NCBI RefSeq assembly: GCF_947499695.1
Contig: NZ_CANMPQ010000001.1
Location: 1,488,001-1,552,000 of the forward strand
DNA from: an uncultured Allomuricauda sp.
Lineage (GTDB): Bacteria; Bacteroidota; Bacteroidia; Flavobacteriales; Flavobacteriaceae
Reading direction: 5' to 3'
Length of the DNA stretch: 64,000 bases
Shown here: positions 26,368 to 38,138 of the stretch, in pieces
How positions within the stretch are numbered: the stretch's first letter is position 1
Layout: each line of letters opens with the position of its first letter
Program-made: the position numbers and the translations under genes
The notes under the pieces: generated by a model
Databases searched by the model: none
Seen by the model: only the letters and a program-made list of their open reading frames with translations
What the model was told of the DNA's origin: nothing

Positions 26368-28944
26368 ATGAAACAAATCCGTATTCATCCGTTTCTTATC
26401 GCCCTTGTTGTCCTCCTAGGAATATTTAATACTTCAGCTCAAAAGCGTCAAGGAAATATTGTAGAATATTTTGGGAAGGAAAAGATAGATAAGGTAAGTG
26501 AAGGTGAAACAATCCATGTTTTTACAGACGCCCTTTACTTGACCTCAAAGAGAAGTGCTTTAAATTCCATCTCATTTCCGACGGACAGGGTTTTTAAAAA
26601 CTTTTTGATGAGCGATAAAACCGTTGCAGAAGGGGAAATAGGCAGCATTGATGATTCTGGAAAGACTCATCGATGGACAAAAATCGAAGTGGATGATACC
26701 AACACTTTCAATAATTCTGTGCTTCGGGGTTCATATGTTTATCTGAACTATACATCTTCTGGCTCTAAAACAGTACTTTTTGAAGCTTCTGGGCATACTC
26801 AGGCCATTATCAATGGCTATCCTCATGAAGGGGATTATTACGATTTCGGGTATAGTTTAATCCCCATTCAACTAAAAAAAGGCACAAACGTCTTTGTTCT
26901 TAAGGCCGGCAGGTTTCCCCGGGTACGCGCTAGATTGATTCAACCTAAAGCTCCTGTTATTTTTACGACGAGAGATATGACCTTACCAGACCTGCTTATT
27001 GAGGAAACCATGGATTATAAAGGTGCTATACGAGTGGTCAACACTTCGGGCAATTGGGTCAAAAACCATAAAATTCAGTCAAAACATAAAGGAAAGGAGT
27101 TGACTACTCCCATTCCTTCTATCGCTCCGATGAGCGTAAGAAAGGTGGCGTTTAACATTCCTGGTGTTTCTACAAATTCAGAACATGGTGATTCACAATT
27201 GGATTTAGCCCTTCAAGATGTTTCAAATACCACACTTGACTCCCAACAAATTGATATTCAATTAAAATCAAAATACGACAAACACAAACGCACTTTTACG
27301 AGTCAAATAGACCATAGCGTGCAATATTTTAGTGTTGCTCCTTCTTCAACCAAAGATTTGGAAAAAGGAGCATTGTTTTTATCTGTCCATGGAGCATCGG
27401 TCGAGGCGGTCAACCAAGCCAATGCTTACAAACAAAAAGACTGGGGACATGTTATAGCTCCAACCAATCGAAGACCTTTTGGTTTTGCTTGGGAAGATTG
27501 GGGGCGATTAGATGCTCTGGAAGTATTGGCCGAAGGAAAAAGAATATACAACCCAGATGAACAGAAAATTTACCTAACCGGACATTCAATGGGTGGACAT
27601 GGCACGTGGTATCTTGGAGCTACATATCCAGACAAATTTGCGGCAATTGCCCCTTGCGCTGGATATCCTGATCTTTTGGGATATCGGGATAGTTTCGTGA
27701 AACGCGCGCTTCAAGCCAGTGATGAAGAACTCAAACGATGGGGAATAACACCTGAAAGGTTAAAAGAAATGCAGAAGAAACCTCAGCTTACCGATATGGA
27801 CCATATGATTCTTCGGGCTGGGAATCCCAGTCGTACCTTGAGACTCAAACGAAATTATCTTCAGCATGGGATTTATGTGCTTCATGGGGAAAAAGATAAT
27901 GTGGTGCCAACGTTTATCGCTAGAGAAATGAGAGAGGTTTTGGGAAAATTCCACCCTGATTTCACCTATTATGAATATCCCGGAGGCACCCATTGGTACG
28001 GGGACCATAGTATGGATTGGCCTCCAATTTTTGAACTTTTCAAGAAGAGAACCATTCAAACTGATTCGCTTATCAATAAAATGGAATTCTATACAGCCTC
28101 GCCTGGAGTGTCGGCCAAATCTCATTTTGCAACCATATATCAACAGGAAAAACCATTTGAAATCAGTTCGGTTGATTTTTCCAAAGAAAACGACACATCC
28201 TTCAATACAAATAATGTATCCGTGATTGGATTGGATTTGGGTGCCATGAATTTAAAATCGGATACCTTGAATATAGATGGTACCATTTTAAAAACTGCGT
28301 CTACAGGATACCATTATTACAAAAAGGTCGATGGTAAATGGATATCAACTCCGAAGCCTTCGTTGAAAGAAAAAGGGCCACATCGTAATGGAGGGTTTAA
28401 AGATGCCTTCAGCAACCAGATGGTTTTTGTGTATGCCACAAATGGGAATAATGTTGAAAACGATTGGTACTACAATAAAGCAAGATTGGATGCTGAAACT
28501 TTTTATTATCGCGCCAACGGTTCAGTGGAGCTTGTTCCCGATACCGGTTTTGATCCAAAAAATTACAAGGATAGAAACGTTGTTCTTTATGGGAACAAAG
28601 ACAATAACACGGCTTGGAAAAAGTTGTTAGATGATTTTTCTGTCCAAGTCAAAAACAATAGTGTGGTATTGGGTGAAAAGAAGGTAAACGGGAATCATTG
28701 GGGATTATATTTTATTGCTCCACGAAAGGATAGCGAAACAGCAAGTGTAGGTGTGATTTCAGCAACCGGGATTGAAGGAATGAAGGCTATTTATAGTAAC
28801 CATTATCTATTGAACGGTACTTCGTACCCTGACTTGTTGCTTTTTACCAATGACATTATGGAATATGGTACTGATGCGGTAAAATGTGCTGGTTTCTTTG
28901 GAAACGATTGGACCTTCGAAAATGGGGATTTCCAATGGAAGTGA
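26368..28944 (+). CDS. Secreted alpha/beta-hydrolase (prolyl-oligopeptidase/esterase-like)
   Basis: 858 residues from the ATG that begins a clear signal peptide ending at NTSAQ. The catalytic domain (about residues 330-590) shows the nucleophile elbow GHSMGGHGTW (Ser407), an Asp in LHGEKDNVVP and a His in GGTHWYGD, a complete triad. The N-terminal 300 residues are beta-rich, and the last 260 form another beta-rich domain. The architecture suggests a periplasmic or secreted peptidase or carbohydrate esterase of the Peptidase_S9/LpqC type; the substrate is not determinable. An in-frame upstream ATG at 26302 would precede the signal peptide and is unlikely. Confidence 0.85.
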   Translation: MKQIRIHPFLIALVVLLGIFNTSAQKRQGNIVEYFGKEKIDKVSEGETIHVFTDALYLTSKRSALNSISFPTDRVFKNFLMSDKTVAEGEIGSIDDSGKTHRWTKIEVDDTNTFNNSVLRGSYVYLNYTSSGSKTVLFEASGHTQAIINGYPHEGDYYDFGYSLIPIQLKKGTNVFVLKAGRFPRVRARLIQPKAPVIFTTRDMTLPDLLIEETMDYKGAIRVVNTSGNWVKNHKIQSKHKGKELTTPIPSIAPMSVRKVAFNIPGVSTNSEHGDSQLDLALQDVSNTTLDSQQIDIQLKSKYDKHKRTFTSQIDHSVQYFSVAPSSTKDLEKGALFLSVHGASVEAVNQANAYKQKDWGHVIAPTNRRPFGFAWEDWGRLDALEVLAEGKRIYNPDEQKIYLTGHSMGGHGTWYLGATYPDKFAAIAPCAGYPDLLGYRDSFVKRALQASDEELKRWGITPERLKEMQKKPQLTDMDHMILRAGNPSRTLRLKRNYLQHGIYVLHGEKDNVVPTFIAREMREVLGKFHPDFTYYEYPGGTHWYGDHSMDWPPIFELFKKRTIQTDSLINKMEFYTASPGVSAKSHFATIYQQEKPFEISSVDFSKENDTSFNTNNVSVIGLDLGAMNLKSDTLNIDGTILKTASTGYHYYKKVDGKWISTPKPSLKEKGPHRNGGFKDAFSNQMVFVYATNGNNVENDWYYNKARLDAETFYYRANGSVELVPDTGFDPKNYKDRNVVLYGNKDNNTAWKKLLDDFSVQVKNNSVVLGEKKVNGNHWGLYFIAPRKDSETASVGVISATGIEGMKAIYSNHYLLNGTSYPDLLLFTNDIMEYGTDAVKCAGFFGNDWTFENGDFQWK

Positions 28945-28965
28945 TTTTTCTGAAAAGTCTAAAAA

Positions 28966-28996
28966 CAAAAATCCCGAGCAAGCTCGGGATTTTTTA
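28966..28996. terminator. Bidirectional rho-independent terminator
   Basis: An AATCCCGAGC/GCTCGGGATT stem with a tiny loop, flanked by an A-run and T6. It serves the hydrolase gene and gyrB, which converge here. Confidence 0.88.
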
Positions 28997-29014
28997 TTCT
29001 AAATATTTCAAACA

Positions 29015-30964
<1,950 letters not shown>

Positions 30965-30992
30965 TTATTTGCCTTGAAATTTTCAAATCTTA

Positions 30993-31000
30993 CAAATATA
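30993..31000 (-). promoter_or_regulatory. -7 promoter box of gyrB
   Basis: The minus strand reads TATATTTG, an exact TAnnTTTG match, 37 bases before the gyrB start. A clear -33 element is not seen. Confidence 0.55.
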
Positions 31001-31117
31001 AGTAATACCCAATGAAATTAGGTGCTTGGGGCCATTTGGAGACCTTAAGTTATCAACAAATACATGTGGAAAAATACCCTTGGTTTATTCGTCAGAAAAA
31101 AGGGGTGTTTTCAATAG

Positions 31118-31144
31118 AAAAAGCCTCTTACCAAGAGGCTTTTC
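31118..31144 (-). terminator. Terminator of asnB
   Basis: An AAAAGCCTCTT/AAGAGGCTTTT hairpin followed on the minus strand by a T5 run, about 65 bases after the asnB stop. The rest of the 252-base gap holds the gyrB promoter. Confidence 0.8.
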
Positions 31145-31207
31145 CGACTAACTCAAATAAAACAAAACTGCAAGTATTTCTACTGCATGCGGTATATAAC
31201 GGTTTGG

Positions 31208-32878
31208 TTATTTCACATATGCATCTTCGTGAACATTGGCCACGGCCCGTCCTGAAGGATCATTCATATTTTTGAATGCTTCGTCCCACTCCAACGCAAT
31301 TTTGGTGCTACAGGCCACTGAAGGCTCTTGTGGAACACTCAAGGCGGCGGCATCTGAAGGAAAATGACCTTCAAAAATGGAACGGTAATAATATTCTTCT
31401 TTTGATGTGGGTGTCTGAATTGGAAATTTGAAATGTGCGTTGGCCAATTGCTCATCGCTTACTTCGCTTTCTACCATTGATTTTAAGGTATCTATCCAAC
31501 TATAGCCAACACCGTCTGAAAACTGCTCTTTTTGCCTCCATGCGACGCTTTCCGGCAAATAGTCCTCAAATGCTTTTCTCACCACCCATTTTTCCATACG
31601 TTCTCCATTGATCATCTTATCTTTTGGGTTGATGCGCATGGCAACATCCATAAATTCTTTATCCAAAAAAGGCACGCGTCCTTCAATTCCCCATGCTGCC
31701 AATGACTTGTTCGCTCTAAGGCAATCGTACATATGAAGTTTATCCAGTTTTCTCACGGTTTCTTCATGAAAATCTTTTGGACTTGGGGCCTTATGGAAAT
31801 ATAGATAGCCCCCGAACAGCTCATCGGCACCTTCACCAGATAATACCATTTTAATTCCCATGGATTTAATTACCCGTGCCATGAGGTACATTGGCGTGGA
31901 AGCACGAATGGTTGTGATATCGTAAGTTTCCAAGTTATAGATGACATCTTTGATGGCATCCAAACCTTCTTGGATGGTAAATTTTATCTCGTGATGAATG
32001 GTTCCGATGTGGTCAGCAACCTTTTGGGCCGCGGCCAAATCCGGAGATCCTTCCAACCCGACAGAGAACGAATGCAACTGGGGCCACCAGGCCTCTTTAG
32101 TGTCACCTGATTCAATTCGCATTTGAGAGTATTTTTTTGCTATTGCCGAGGTTACCGAAGAATCCAATCCTCCTGACAACAATACTCCGTATGGAACGTC
32201 GGACATCAATTGACGATGTACCGCAGCTTCCAAAGCATCTTTAATTTCTTGGATACTGGTAGCATTTTCCTTCACAGCCTCGTACTCCATCCAATCTCTT
32301 TTGTACCATCTTCTGAACTCACCCTCTGAACTCAATAGGTAATGCCCTGGAGGGAACAATTCAATTTTGGAACATGTTCCTTCCAAGGCTTTAAGTTCTG
32401 AAGCCACGTAAAAGGTTCCGTTCTTATCCCATCCAATATAGAGTGGGATGATTCCCATATGATCCCTAGCAATGAAATATTCATCTTTTTCACTATCATA
32501 AATAGCAAAGCCAAAAATTCCATTTAAATCATCAACAAAGTTGACGCCTTTCTCTTGATACAAAGCCAAAATAACTTCACAGTCGGATTGTGTTTTGAAG
32601 GGGTATTTCCCTTTAAATTGCTCTCGCAACTCCCTATGGTTATAAATTTCTCCGTTGGCTGCCAAAACAAGCTTTCCATCTTCACTGAACAAGGGTTGTT
32701 TTCCAGAAGCTGGATCAACAATAGCCAAACGCTCATGAGCCATAATGGCCTTATTATTTGAATATATTCCACTCCAATCCGGACCACGATGTCTTACTTT
32801 CTTAGACATTTCCAAAAGTTGAGGTCTCAACTTTTCTGCACTTTCCTTTATATCAAACGCGCATACAATTCCGCACAT
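31208..32878 (-). CDS. asnB: Asparagine synthase B (glutamine-hydrolysing)
   Basis: It makes asparagine from aspartate, glutamine and ATP. The start is fixed by chemistry: the amidotransferase nucleophile must be Cys2, so the ATG of MCGIVCAF is used rather than an upstream in-frame ATG. The 556-residue product has an N-terminal class II glutaminase (RHRGPDWSG, NGEIYNH) and a C-terminal synthase domain with the ATP-pyrophosphatase loop LLSGGLDSSV and GEGADELFGGY. The GEGADE form is that of the AsnB type. Transcribed alone. Confidence 0.95.
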   Translation of the reverse strand: MCGIVCAFDIKESAEKLRPQLLEMSKKVRHRGPDWSGIYSNNKAIMAHERLAIVDPASGKQPLFSEDGKLVLAANGEIYNHRELREQFKGKYPFKTQSDCEVILALYQEKGVNFVDDLNGIFGFAIYDSEKDEYFIARDHMGIIPLYIGWDKNGTFYVASELKALEGTCSKIELFPPGHYLLSSEGEFRRWYKRDWMEYEAVKENATSIQEIKDALEAAVHRQLMSDVPYGVLLSGGLDSSVTSAIAKKYSQMRIESGDTKEAWWPQLHSFSVGLEGSPDLAAAQKVADHIGTIHHEIKFTIQEGLDAIKDVIYNLETYDITTIRASTPMYLMARVIKSMGIKMVLSGEGADELFGGYLYFHKAPSPKDFHEETVRKLDKLHMYDCLRANKSLAAWGIEGRVPFLDKEFMDVAMRINPKDKMINGERMEKWVVRKAFEDYLPESVAWRQKEQFSDGVGYSWIDTLKSMVESEVSDEQLANAHFKFPIQTPTSKEEYYYRSIFEGHFPSDAAALSVPQEPSVACSTKIALEWDEAFKNMNDPSGRAVANVHEDAYVK

Positions 32879-33090
32879 ATCTTTATTTTTATAACAATTT
32901 CTATACAAATATGATTTTATAATTTCATTTATTAAATATATATGTCAAAAATGATTACGATATGAAATAATTTATTTGATAATAATGACATATTAAAATA
33001 AATATCAGATAATAGTGGAGATTATCAAACACATTGAAAGGTTTGTTAAATTTTAACGTCTTTTTATTAATAGAACAGTCAAATACATCC

Positions 33091-33098
33091 TAGTTTTG
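33091..33098 (+). promoter_or_regulatory. -7 promoter box of the DUF2911 gene
   Basis: TAGTTTTG matches TAnnTTTG exactly, 22 bases before the ATG chosen for the DUF2911 gene. The AT-rich 240-base divergent region shows no other feature. Confidence 0.5.
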
Positions 33099-33119
33099 GG
33101 ATCAACTAAAATCATCACA

Positions 33120-33650
33120 ATGAAAAAAATATTCTTACTTACTTTTTTAACTATTGGCTTGGCCTTTTCAACAGAAGTATCTGCACAAAAATTTAGTGGA
33201 TTGGACAAGAGTCCTGCTGATATTGCAACACATCCATCAAGTTATAGGGTTTCCGAAAAATCGGCTCGTGTAATCTATAGCAGACCTCAATTAAAGGGCA
33301 GAAGTTTATCGGAGCTTGCACCAGCAGGTAAAGTATGGAGAACTGGAGCTAACGAAGCTGCGGAAATTACGTTTTACAAGGATGCTACTGTTGGTGGAAC
33401 ATCTGTAAAAGCAGGTACTTACGCCCTTTTTACTATTCCAGGTGATAGCGAATGGACCGTAATATTAAATAGTAATTTGAATCAATGGGGAGCTTATTCT
33501 TATGATAGTGCCGCAGATGTTGCAAGAGTAACTGCTAAAGCTAGCACGGACGGAGAATCTTTAGAAGCTTTTTCCATGGCCTTCACTGACAACGGTGATT
33601 TGGTTATGGGATGGGGTACCACAAGAGCTTCGCTATCCATTTCTTTCTAA
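33120..33650 (+). CDS. DUF2911 domain-containing secreted protein
   Basis: 176 residues from the ATG that starts a signal peptide ending at VSAQ; an upstream in-frame TTG is not used in this reading because it precedes the signal peptide. The DUF2911 core is seen: ARVIYSRPQLKGRS, GKVWRTGANEAAEITFYKD, TYALFTIPGDSEWTVILN and QWGAYSYD. Function is unknown; proteins of this family are exported and probably fold as a small beta-sandwich. It ends at a strong hairpin. Confidence 0.92.
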   Translation: MKKIFLLTFLTIGLAFSTEVSAQKFSGLDKSPADIATHPSSYRVSEKSARVIYSRPQLKGRSLSELAPAGKVWRTGANEAAEITFYKDATVGGTSVKAGTYALFTIPGDSEWTVILNSNLNQWGAYSYDSAADVARVTAKASTDGESLEAFSMAFTDNGDLVMGWGTTRASLSISF

Positions 33651-33669
33651 GGAAAAAAGCACAATTCAT

Positions 33670-33696
33670 AAAAAGGGCCTGAAGGCCCTTTTTTTT
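33670..33696. terminator. Bidirectional rho-independent terminator
   Basis: An AAAAGGGCC/GGCCCTTTT stem with a 4-base loop followed by a T-run, directly between the converging DUF2911 and amidohydrolase genes. Confidence 0.85.
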
Positions 33697-35318
33697 TATT
33701 TTACTTGTTTGCCATCCACAAAAACTTGCTCTGCTTGGAGGTTTGGAATATCATGAACGGGAACAGTCATGATGTCGTCACTTAAAATGGTAAAATCCGC
33801 AAGTTTCCCTACCTCAATACTCCCCTTTTCATTTTCTTCAAAATTGGAATAGGCCGCCCAAATAGTCATTCCCTTAAGAGTTTCTTCACGAGAAAGTGCA
33901 TCCTCCATTTGAAAGCCACCTTCAGGAAACTTTTCTAAATCCTGTCTGGCGACTGCCGCGTAAAAAGTCAAAAATGGGCTTACTCTCTCTACGGGGAAAT
34001 CTGTTCCTAGAGCAACCAATCCGGCTTTGTCGAGCAAATTTTTAAATGCATAGGCTCCTTTTACACGTTCCGAGCCCAAACGATCTTCGGCCCAATACAT
34101 ATCACTTGTGGCGTGGGTTGGTTGAATGGAAGGGATAATTCCATTTTTGAAGTAATCAAAATCTTTTTCTGAAATCACCTGTGCATGTTCCACTTTCCAG
34201 CGTCTATCTGTTTCCCCTTCCAAGGCTTTTTGATAGGCCTTGAGCACAACGATATTGGCAGAATCTCCAATAGCATGGGTATTCATTTGATAAGCTGAGG
34301 CGACAATACGCTCGGCCAGTGCTTCAATTTTGTCAACAGGTGTGACCATCGCTCCAAAATGACCATCTTTGTCCGAATATGGGGCTCTTAAAGCTGCCCC
34401 TCTAGATCCCAGAGCACCATCTCCATATACTTTTACCGATCGCACATTAAGTCTATTGGTCTTGATAATTCCTTTCTCCAAGAAATGATTTAAGTTCTCC
34501 TCAGTATTGCTAACCATTGCGTATACCCGAATGGCCAAATCGCCAGTTTGTTGTAAACTATCGATTAGTTCAATTGTAGACCTATGTAATCCTGCATCGT
34601 TAACCGTGGTCAATCCATATTCAAAACATAGTTTTTCCGCATCTTTTAAAGCCTTTATCTGAGTAGCTCTATTCGGTTTTGGAATGACCGCATCCACCAT
34701 TCCCATAGGATTGTCAACAAGTACTCCTGTGATTTCACGATTTTCCTTGACTATCTCACCTCCTTGAACCTGGGTCTCTTTCGTAATTCCGGCTAAATCC
34801 AGTGCCTTTTGATTCACCAAATACGCATGACCGTCAACCCGTTCCAATGCAACTGCTACATCGGGAAAAAGCTGATCTAATTGTTCTTTTGTTGGAAATT
34901 CTTTGGTTTCCCAATCGTTTTGGTCCCATCCCCTACCCAGAATAAATTCTGAGGTTTGCTTTGTTTGGAATTCCATAACCCTGTTTAGCACTTCTTCAAA
35001 GCTTTGGGTTCCAACCAAATCCACTACCTGTTGATTTAATCCCAATCCGTAGAAGTGACAATGGGCATCGATAAGGCCAGGAACTATAGTTTTTCCTTCA
35101 GCATCTATTTGATTTTCAGCGTCAAATCCATCAATAATATCTTCTTTTCGTCCTACTGCAACGAACTTTCCGTCATTAACTACCAAAGCATTGGCTTTGG
35201 AAAAACTGCCATCTACTGTATAGATATTGGCATTATAGACAATTAAATCGACTTGTTCTTTAGGTTGACAAGCCAAAAAGAGACCTACAAAAGAAAGGTA
35301 AAAAAGAAGCTTTTTCAT
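33696..35318 (-). CDS. Amidohydrolase family lipoprotein (YtcJ-like)
   Basis: 540 residues from the ATG of MKKLLFYL, which begins a lipoprotein signal ending at the lipobox FLAC. The mature protein is a metal-dependent hydrolase of the amidohydrolase-3 group: the metal-binding IDAHCHFYG (HxH), GRGWDQNDW, the HAIGDSA region, VEHAQVI, and GTDFPVERVSPF, ending with the composite beta-sandwich GKLADFTILSDD. Homologues hydrolyse N-acyl amides or formamides, but the substrate here is unknown. It is anchored to a membrane facing the periplasm. Confidence 0.9.
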   Translation of the reverse strand: MKKLLFYLSFVGLFLACQPKEQVDLIVYNANIYTVDGSFSKANALVVNDGKFVAVGRKEDIIDGFDAENQIDAEGKTIVPGLIDAHCHFYGLGLNQQVVDLVGTQSFEEVLNRVMEFQTKQTSEFILGRGWDQNDWETKEFPTKEQLDQLFPDVAVALERVDGHAYLVNQKALDLAGITKETQVQGGEIVKENREITGVLVDNPMGMVDAVIPKPNRATQIKALKDAEKLCFEYGLTTVNDAGLHRSTIELIDSLQQTGDLAIRVYAMVSNTEENLNHFLEKGIIKTNRLNVRSVKVYGDGALGSRGAALRAPYSDKDGHFGAMVTPVDKIEALAERIVASAYQMNTHAIGDSANIVVLKAYQKALEGETDRRWKVEHAQVISEKDFDYFKNGIIPSIQPTHATSDMYWAEDRLGSERVKGAYAFKNLLDKAGLVALGTDFPVERVSPFLTFYAAVARQDLEKFPEGGFQMEDALSREETLKGMTIWAAYSNFEENEKGSIEVGKLADFTILSDDIMTVPVHDIPNLQAEQVFVDGKQVK

Positions 35319-35370
35319 TTTTTTGAGTTTTCTCAAAAATAGAAAAAGCCATGAAGAAAGTAAGGTTTAT

Positions 35371-36447
35371 TTATTGGTTGTTTCCTATCATTACAAACTC
35401 AATGCGATCATCTTCGAAGTTCCCGGTCTTCTTTTTACCATTGCGAAGCGGTTTGGTATCACCAACGCCTTCCCAAACGATACGGTCATCAGAGATCCCA
35501 AGTTTTTTCAGGTGAAGCGCTACCGCCCTTGCTCGCAAGGATGATATGAATTTGCTATATTCTGGAGTATCTGTATCGGCATGCCCGGTAATTTTCATCT
35601 GCACTTCTGCATTTTCCTTAAGGAACTTGAATATTTTAGTAATACTGGCCATTGCTTTGGCATCCAACTCATAACCTTTTGGTTCGAAAGGGTTACGTTC
35701 CAGAACATAAATCTTATCCTGGTCATAGTTAATCCTAGGCAACTCTTCAAGGTTGAAATTGTCTACATAGTAATACGAGAAATCACTTGAAGTGGCGGGT
35801 TCTTCACTATTCAATAACTGAGTATTGGAATTGGATTTAAAATTGCCCAATATGATATGGCTTTCATAGCCCTTGGCATCGAATTCAGCTGTGAGTGTAA
35901 CCCACCCTTCCGTCTCGGCCATGGAGTTATCGGCCTTTAACTGAACTTCATGAAATTGGATATTTTCTTGTAAATCTAATCTAGAGCTTGACAATACAGA
36001 ACTATTGGGAACTTTGACCTTTCCACTAGTAAGTATTACAGACATACCTTTTAATGCCAGTTTTGAAGTCTCTGCAAGACTAACCTGAAATGAAATTTTA
36101 TACGGATGCTTTTCACGAAGCGTCTTCGCGGTATTCAATTGAATATACTCTCGGTAGTTGTTCAATGCATAAAAGTAAAGGCCTGCATAACCCGAACCTT
36201 CTGTTGCTTTTTGCTCTCCTTTAAAATTGGCAGGAATACCAAAATCCTCTGAACCACATTCGTTATAGTAATCGCCAGAGCTGGATGTTGGAATTGAAAC
36301 GTCTTCTAACAGAACATCTAAACCAACAATGTTGGAAGGACAAGAACTATAGTTCTCAAACCCTGCGTTTAAAATTAAGTTTTGAGCTGGTAGTGAATTG
36401 CACACCAATAAACTGAAGCTGAATAAAAATAAAATACGGAAACCCAT
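35371..36447 (-). CDS. OmpA-family protein with N-terminal beta-sandwich (copy 1)
   Basis: A 358-residue envelope protein with a signal peptide ending near LPAQ. Residues 25-235 form a beta-rich domain with NLILNAGFENYSSCP, a GIPANFKGEQKA motif and YAGLYFYALNNYREYIQ, all shared with the paralogue 0.5 kb upstream. The C-terminal 110 residues are an OmpA-like peptidoglycan-binding domain (KITGHADTD, SSLRARAVALHLKKLGI, DDRIEFVM). The usual GHTDxxG loop reads GHADTDTPE here, a divergence absent from the paralogue. It may bridge peptidoglycan and the outer membrane or surface; its partner is unknown. Confidence 0.85.
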   Translation of the reverse strand: MGFRILFLFSFSLLVCNSLPAQNLILNAGFENYSSCPSNIVGLDVLLEDVSIPTSSSGDYYNECGSEDFGIPANFKGEQKATEGSGYAGLYFYALNNYREYIQLNTAKTLREKHPYKISFQVSLAETSKLALKGMSVILTSGKVKVPNSSVLSSSRLDLQENIQFHEVQLKADNSMAETEGWVTLTAEFDAKGYESHIILGNFKSNSNTQLLNSEEPATSSDFSYYYVDNFNLEELPRINYDQDKIYVLERNPFEPKGYELDAKAMASITKIFKFLKENAEVQMKITGHADTDTPEYSKFISSLRARAVALHLKKLGISDDRIVWEGVGDTKPLRNGKKKTGNFEDDRIEFVMIGNNQ

Positions 36448-36589
36448 CTTTAACTTTGTTTAATAGGTCCCCGTGCTTCTAAAACGCATGTTTTGAATTT
36501 ATATTGCAGCTATTTCATCATGACCTGTAGATTGTTGTTCGATACTAAATTTGGATAAAAAGCGTTACTATAGTCCAAATCTTATTATA

Positions 36590-36913
36590 ATGCGCATAGT
36601 AACCATTATGCTCATATTATCCTTTGTCCCCTATTTTGGTCATAGCCAAAATACCATTTCGGGGAAAATTGTCGATGAACTGGGACTTCCAGTTTACTTG
36701 GCTACAGTTGAAATTAATGATACTGAGGATATCGCCTATACAGATTTTGAAGGCTTCTTTTCGTTGAAGAGCGAAAAAGGGTTTCATTGGAAAATAGAGA
36801 TTAAATCCAAAGGATATAATACAGAATCTTTCTTTGTTTTAAGTGGAGGTAGTACAGGAGATATTATTCTGGAGTACAACGCTGAAATGAGAAAGCTATT
36901 AGAAGGGCAATAG
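36590..36913 (+). CDS. Small secreted carboxypeptidase-regulatory-like domain protein
   Basis: 107 residues from the ATG that opens a signal peptide ending near GHSQ; an earlier TTG start is less likely. The mature part is essentially one CarboxypepD_reg-like beta-sandwich: NTISGKIVDELGLPVYLATVEI, then YTDFEGFFSL and WKIEIKSKGYNTESF. Normally this domain is the N-terminal part of TonB-dependent receptors, so a free-standing copy is unusual. It lies on the opposite strand between two paralogous OmpA-family genes. Confidence 0.75.
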   Translation: MRIVTIMLILSFVPYFGHSQNTISGKIVDELGLPVYLATVEINDTEDIAYTDFEGFFSLKSEKGFHWKIEIKSKGYNTESFFVLSGGSTGDIILEYNAEMRKLLEGQ

Positions 36914-36945
36914 CCCTTCACTTCAACAAAAGAGTCTAATTCTTT

Positions 36946-38037
36946 TTACTCATCGTCTACAAATTCGGTCATCACGAATTCGACACGGCGATTTTTTCTT
37001 CGTGCCTTATCGGTTAACGTGCTGTCCAATGGAATCTTATCTCCGTAACCATCGGAAGTAATTCTATCCCTTTTCAGTCCAAGTCTAATAAGATAATTGG
37101 CAACATTTTTTGCCCGCTGTTTTGACAGCACGTCATTATATTCTTCCGAACCGAGGTCATCTGTATGCCCGCTAATGGCCACTTTTAATTTGGGATGTTT
37201 TTTCAAGTGTTCATAAACATCTTGAAGACTTTGTTTTGCTTTTGGTTGAAGTTCAAAACGATCAAAATCAAAATTTACATGGTTCAATACATAATTCTGA
37301 TTTGGTTTGTATTCCGGACCTAGATAAGTCAGCGTGATATCATCTATATAGTAATATGAATATCCATCACTTTTAGTTTTTCCGTTTGCAAAACCGAGAT
37401 AATGAGTGCCTCCGTTGCTTTTAAAATTGCCTAGAATCAGTGTTTTTTCAAATCCTCGGGCAACAAAATCCAGACCGAGCTGTATCCAATCTTGTTTTTC
37501 GTTTAAGAACCCATTAGCAGAAAATTGCTTGGCATGTGAAACTTTTATACTCTGGGAACTTAAAATGGCATTGGAGAGTTGCCTTTTCGTATGAACAGAA
37601 AGTTGTTTTTCCGAAAATACTGCACCAAAATCCATAACTGCGCCATCTGACTTTTCGGCCAGACTTAACACGAGACTCAAACGATATCTGTGGCCTTTTT
37701 GAAGTGTTTCTGAAAGTTGTGTTTGAATGTACTCCCGATAATCTTTAGGTGCGAAAAGATAAAGTCCTGCATAGGCCTGTCCTTCATATGCCTCTTGTTT
37801 TCCCTTAAAGTTCATTGGAATTCCCAATTTGGTCTTACTGCAACGATTAAAGTAATCTGTTGTACCTAAGGTTGGGGCATTCCAGAATTCGACATCACCA
37901 TTGAGGTTGCTCATTTTTATGGGACAATCAAGATAATCTTCAAAGCCACCATTTTGAACAAGGTTTTGTGCATCAGCTGGTTTAAAAACCAGTGCAACAA
38001 AAAGTGAGGTTGATATGTAGATGAATCGTAATCGCAT
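36946..38037 (-). CDS. OmpA-family protein with N-terminal beta-sandwich (copy 2)
   Basis: 363 residues from the first ATG (an upstream TTG is rejected), with a signal peptide ending near ADAQ. The N-terminal domain (NLVQNGGFEDYLDCP, GIPMNFKGKQEAYEGQAYAGLY, YREYIQ) matches copy 1. The C-terminal OmpA domain is canonical: FDFDRFELQPKAKQSL, ISGHTDDLGSEEYNDVLSKQRAKNV and RRKNRRVEFVM, with the Asp and Arg that bind diaminopimelate in the family. It is a tandem paralogue with a small gene inserted between in the opposite direction. Confidence 0.88.
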   Translation of the reverse strand: MRLRFIYISTSLFVALVFKPADAQNLVQNGGFEDYLDCPIKMSNLNGDVEFWNAPTLGTTDYFNRCSKTKLGIPMNFKGKQEAYEGQAYAGLYLFAPKDYREYIQTQLSETLQKGHRYRLSLVLSLAEKSDGAVMDFGAVFSEKQLSVHTKRQLSNAILSSQSIKVSHAKQFSANGFLNEKQDWIQLGLDFVARGFEKTLILGNFKSNGGTHYLGFANGKTKSDGYSYYYIDDITLTYLGPEYKPNQNYVLNHVNFDFDRFELQPKAKQSLQDVYEHLKKHPKLKVAISGHTDDLGSEEYNDVLSKQRAKNVANYLIRLGLKRDRITSDGYGDKIPLDSTLTDKARRKNRRVEFVMTEFVDDE

Positions 38038-38138
38038 GATTTCCAATCCAATTGGGACAGTCGTTCCAACCTAAAAAGCTGAATTGACATTCATACATAA
38101 CGATTTTCCTAACGGTTTATTGCGTATTTACTTACAAA

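Noticed and set aside
31012-31275. An 87-residue plus-strand open frame between gyrB and asnB
   Set aside because: It crosses the asnB terminator hairpin and the asnB 3' end and has no protein-like features.
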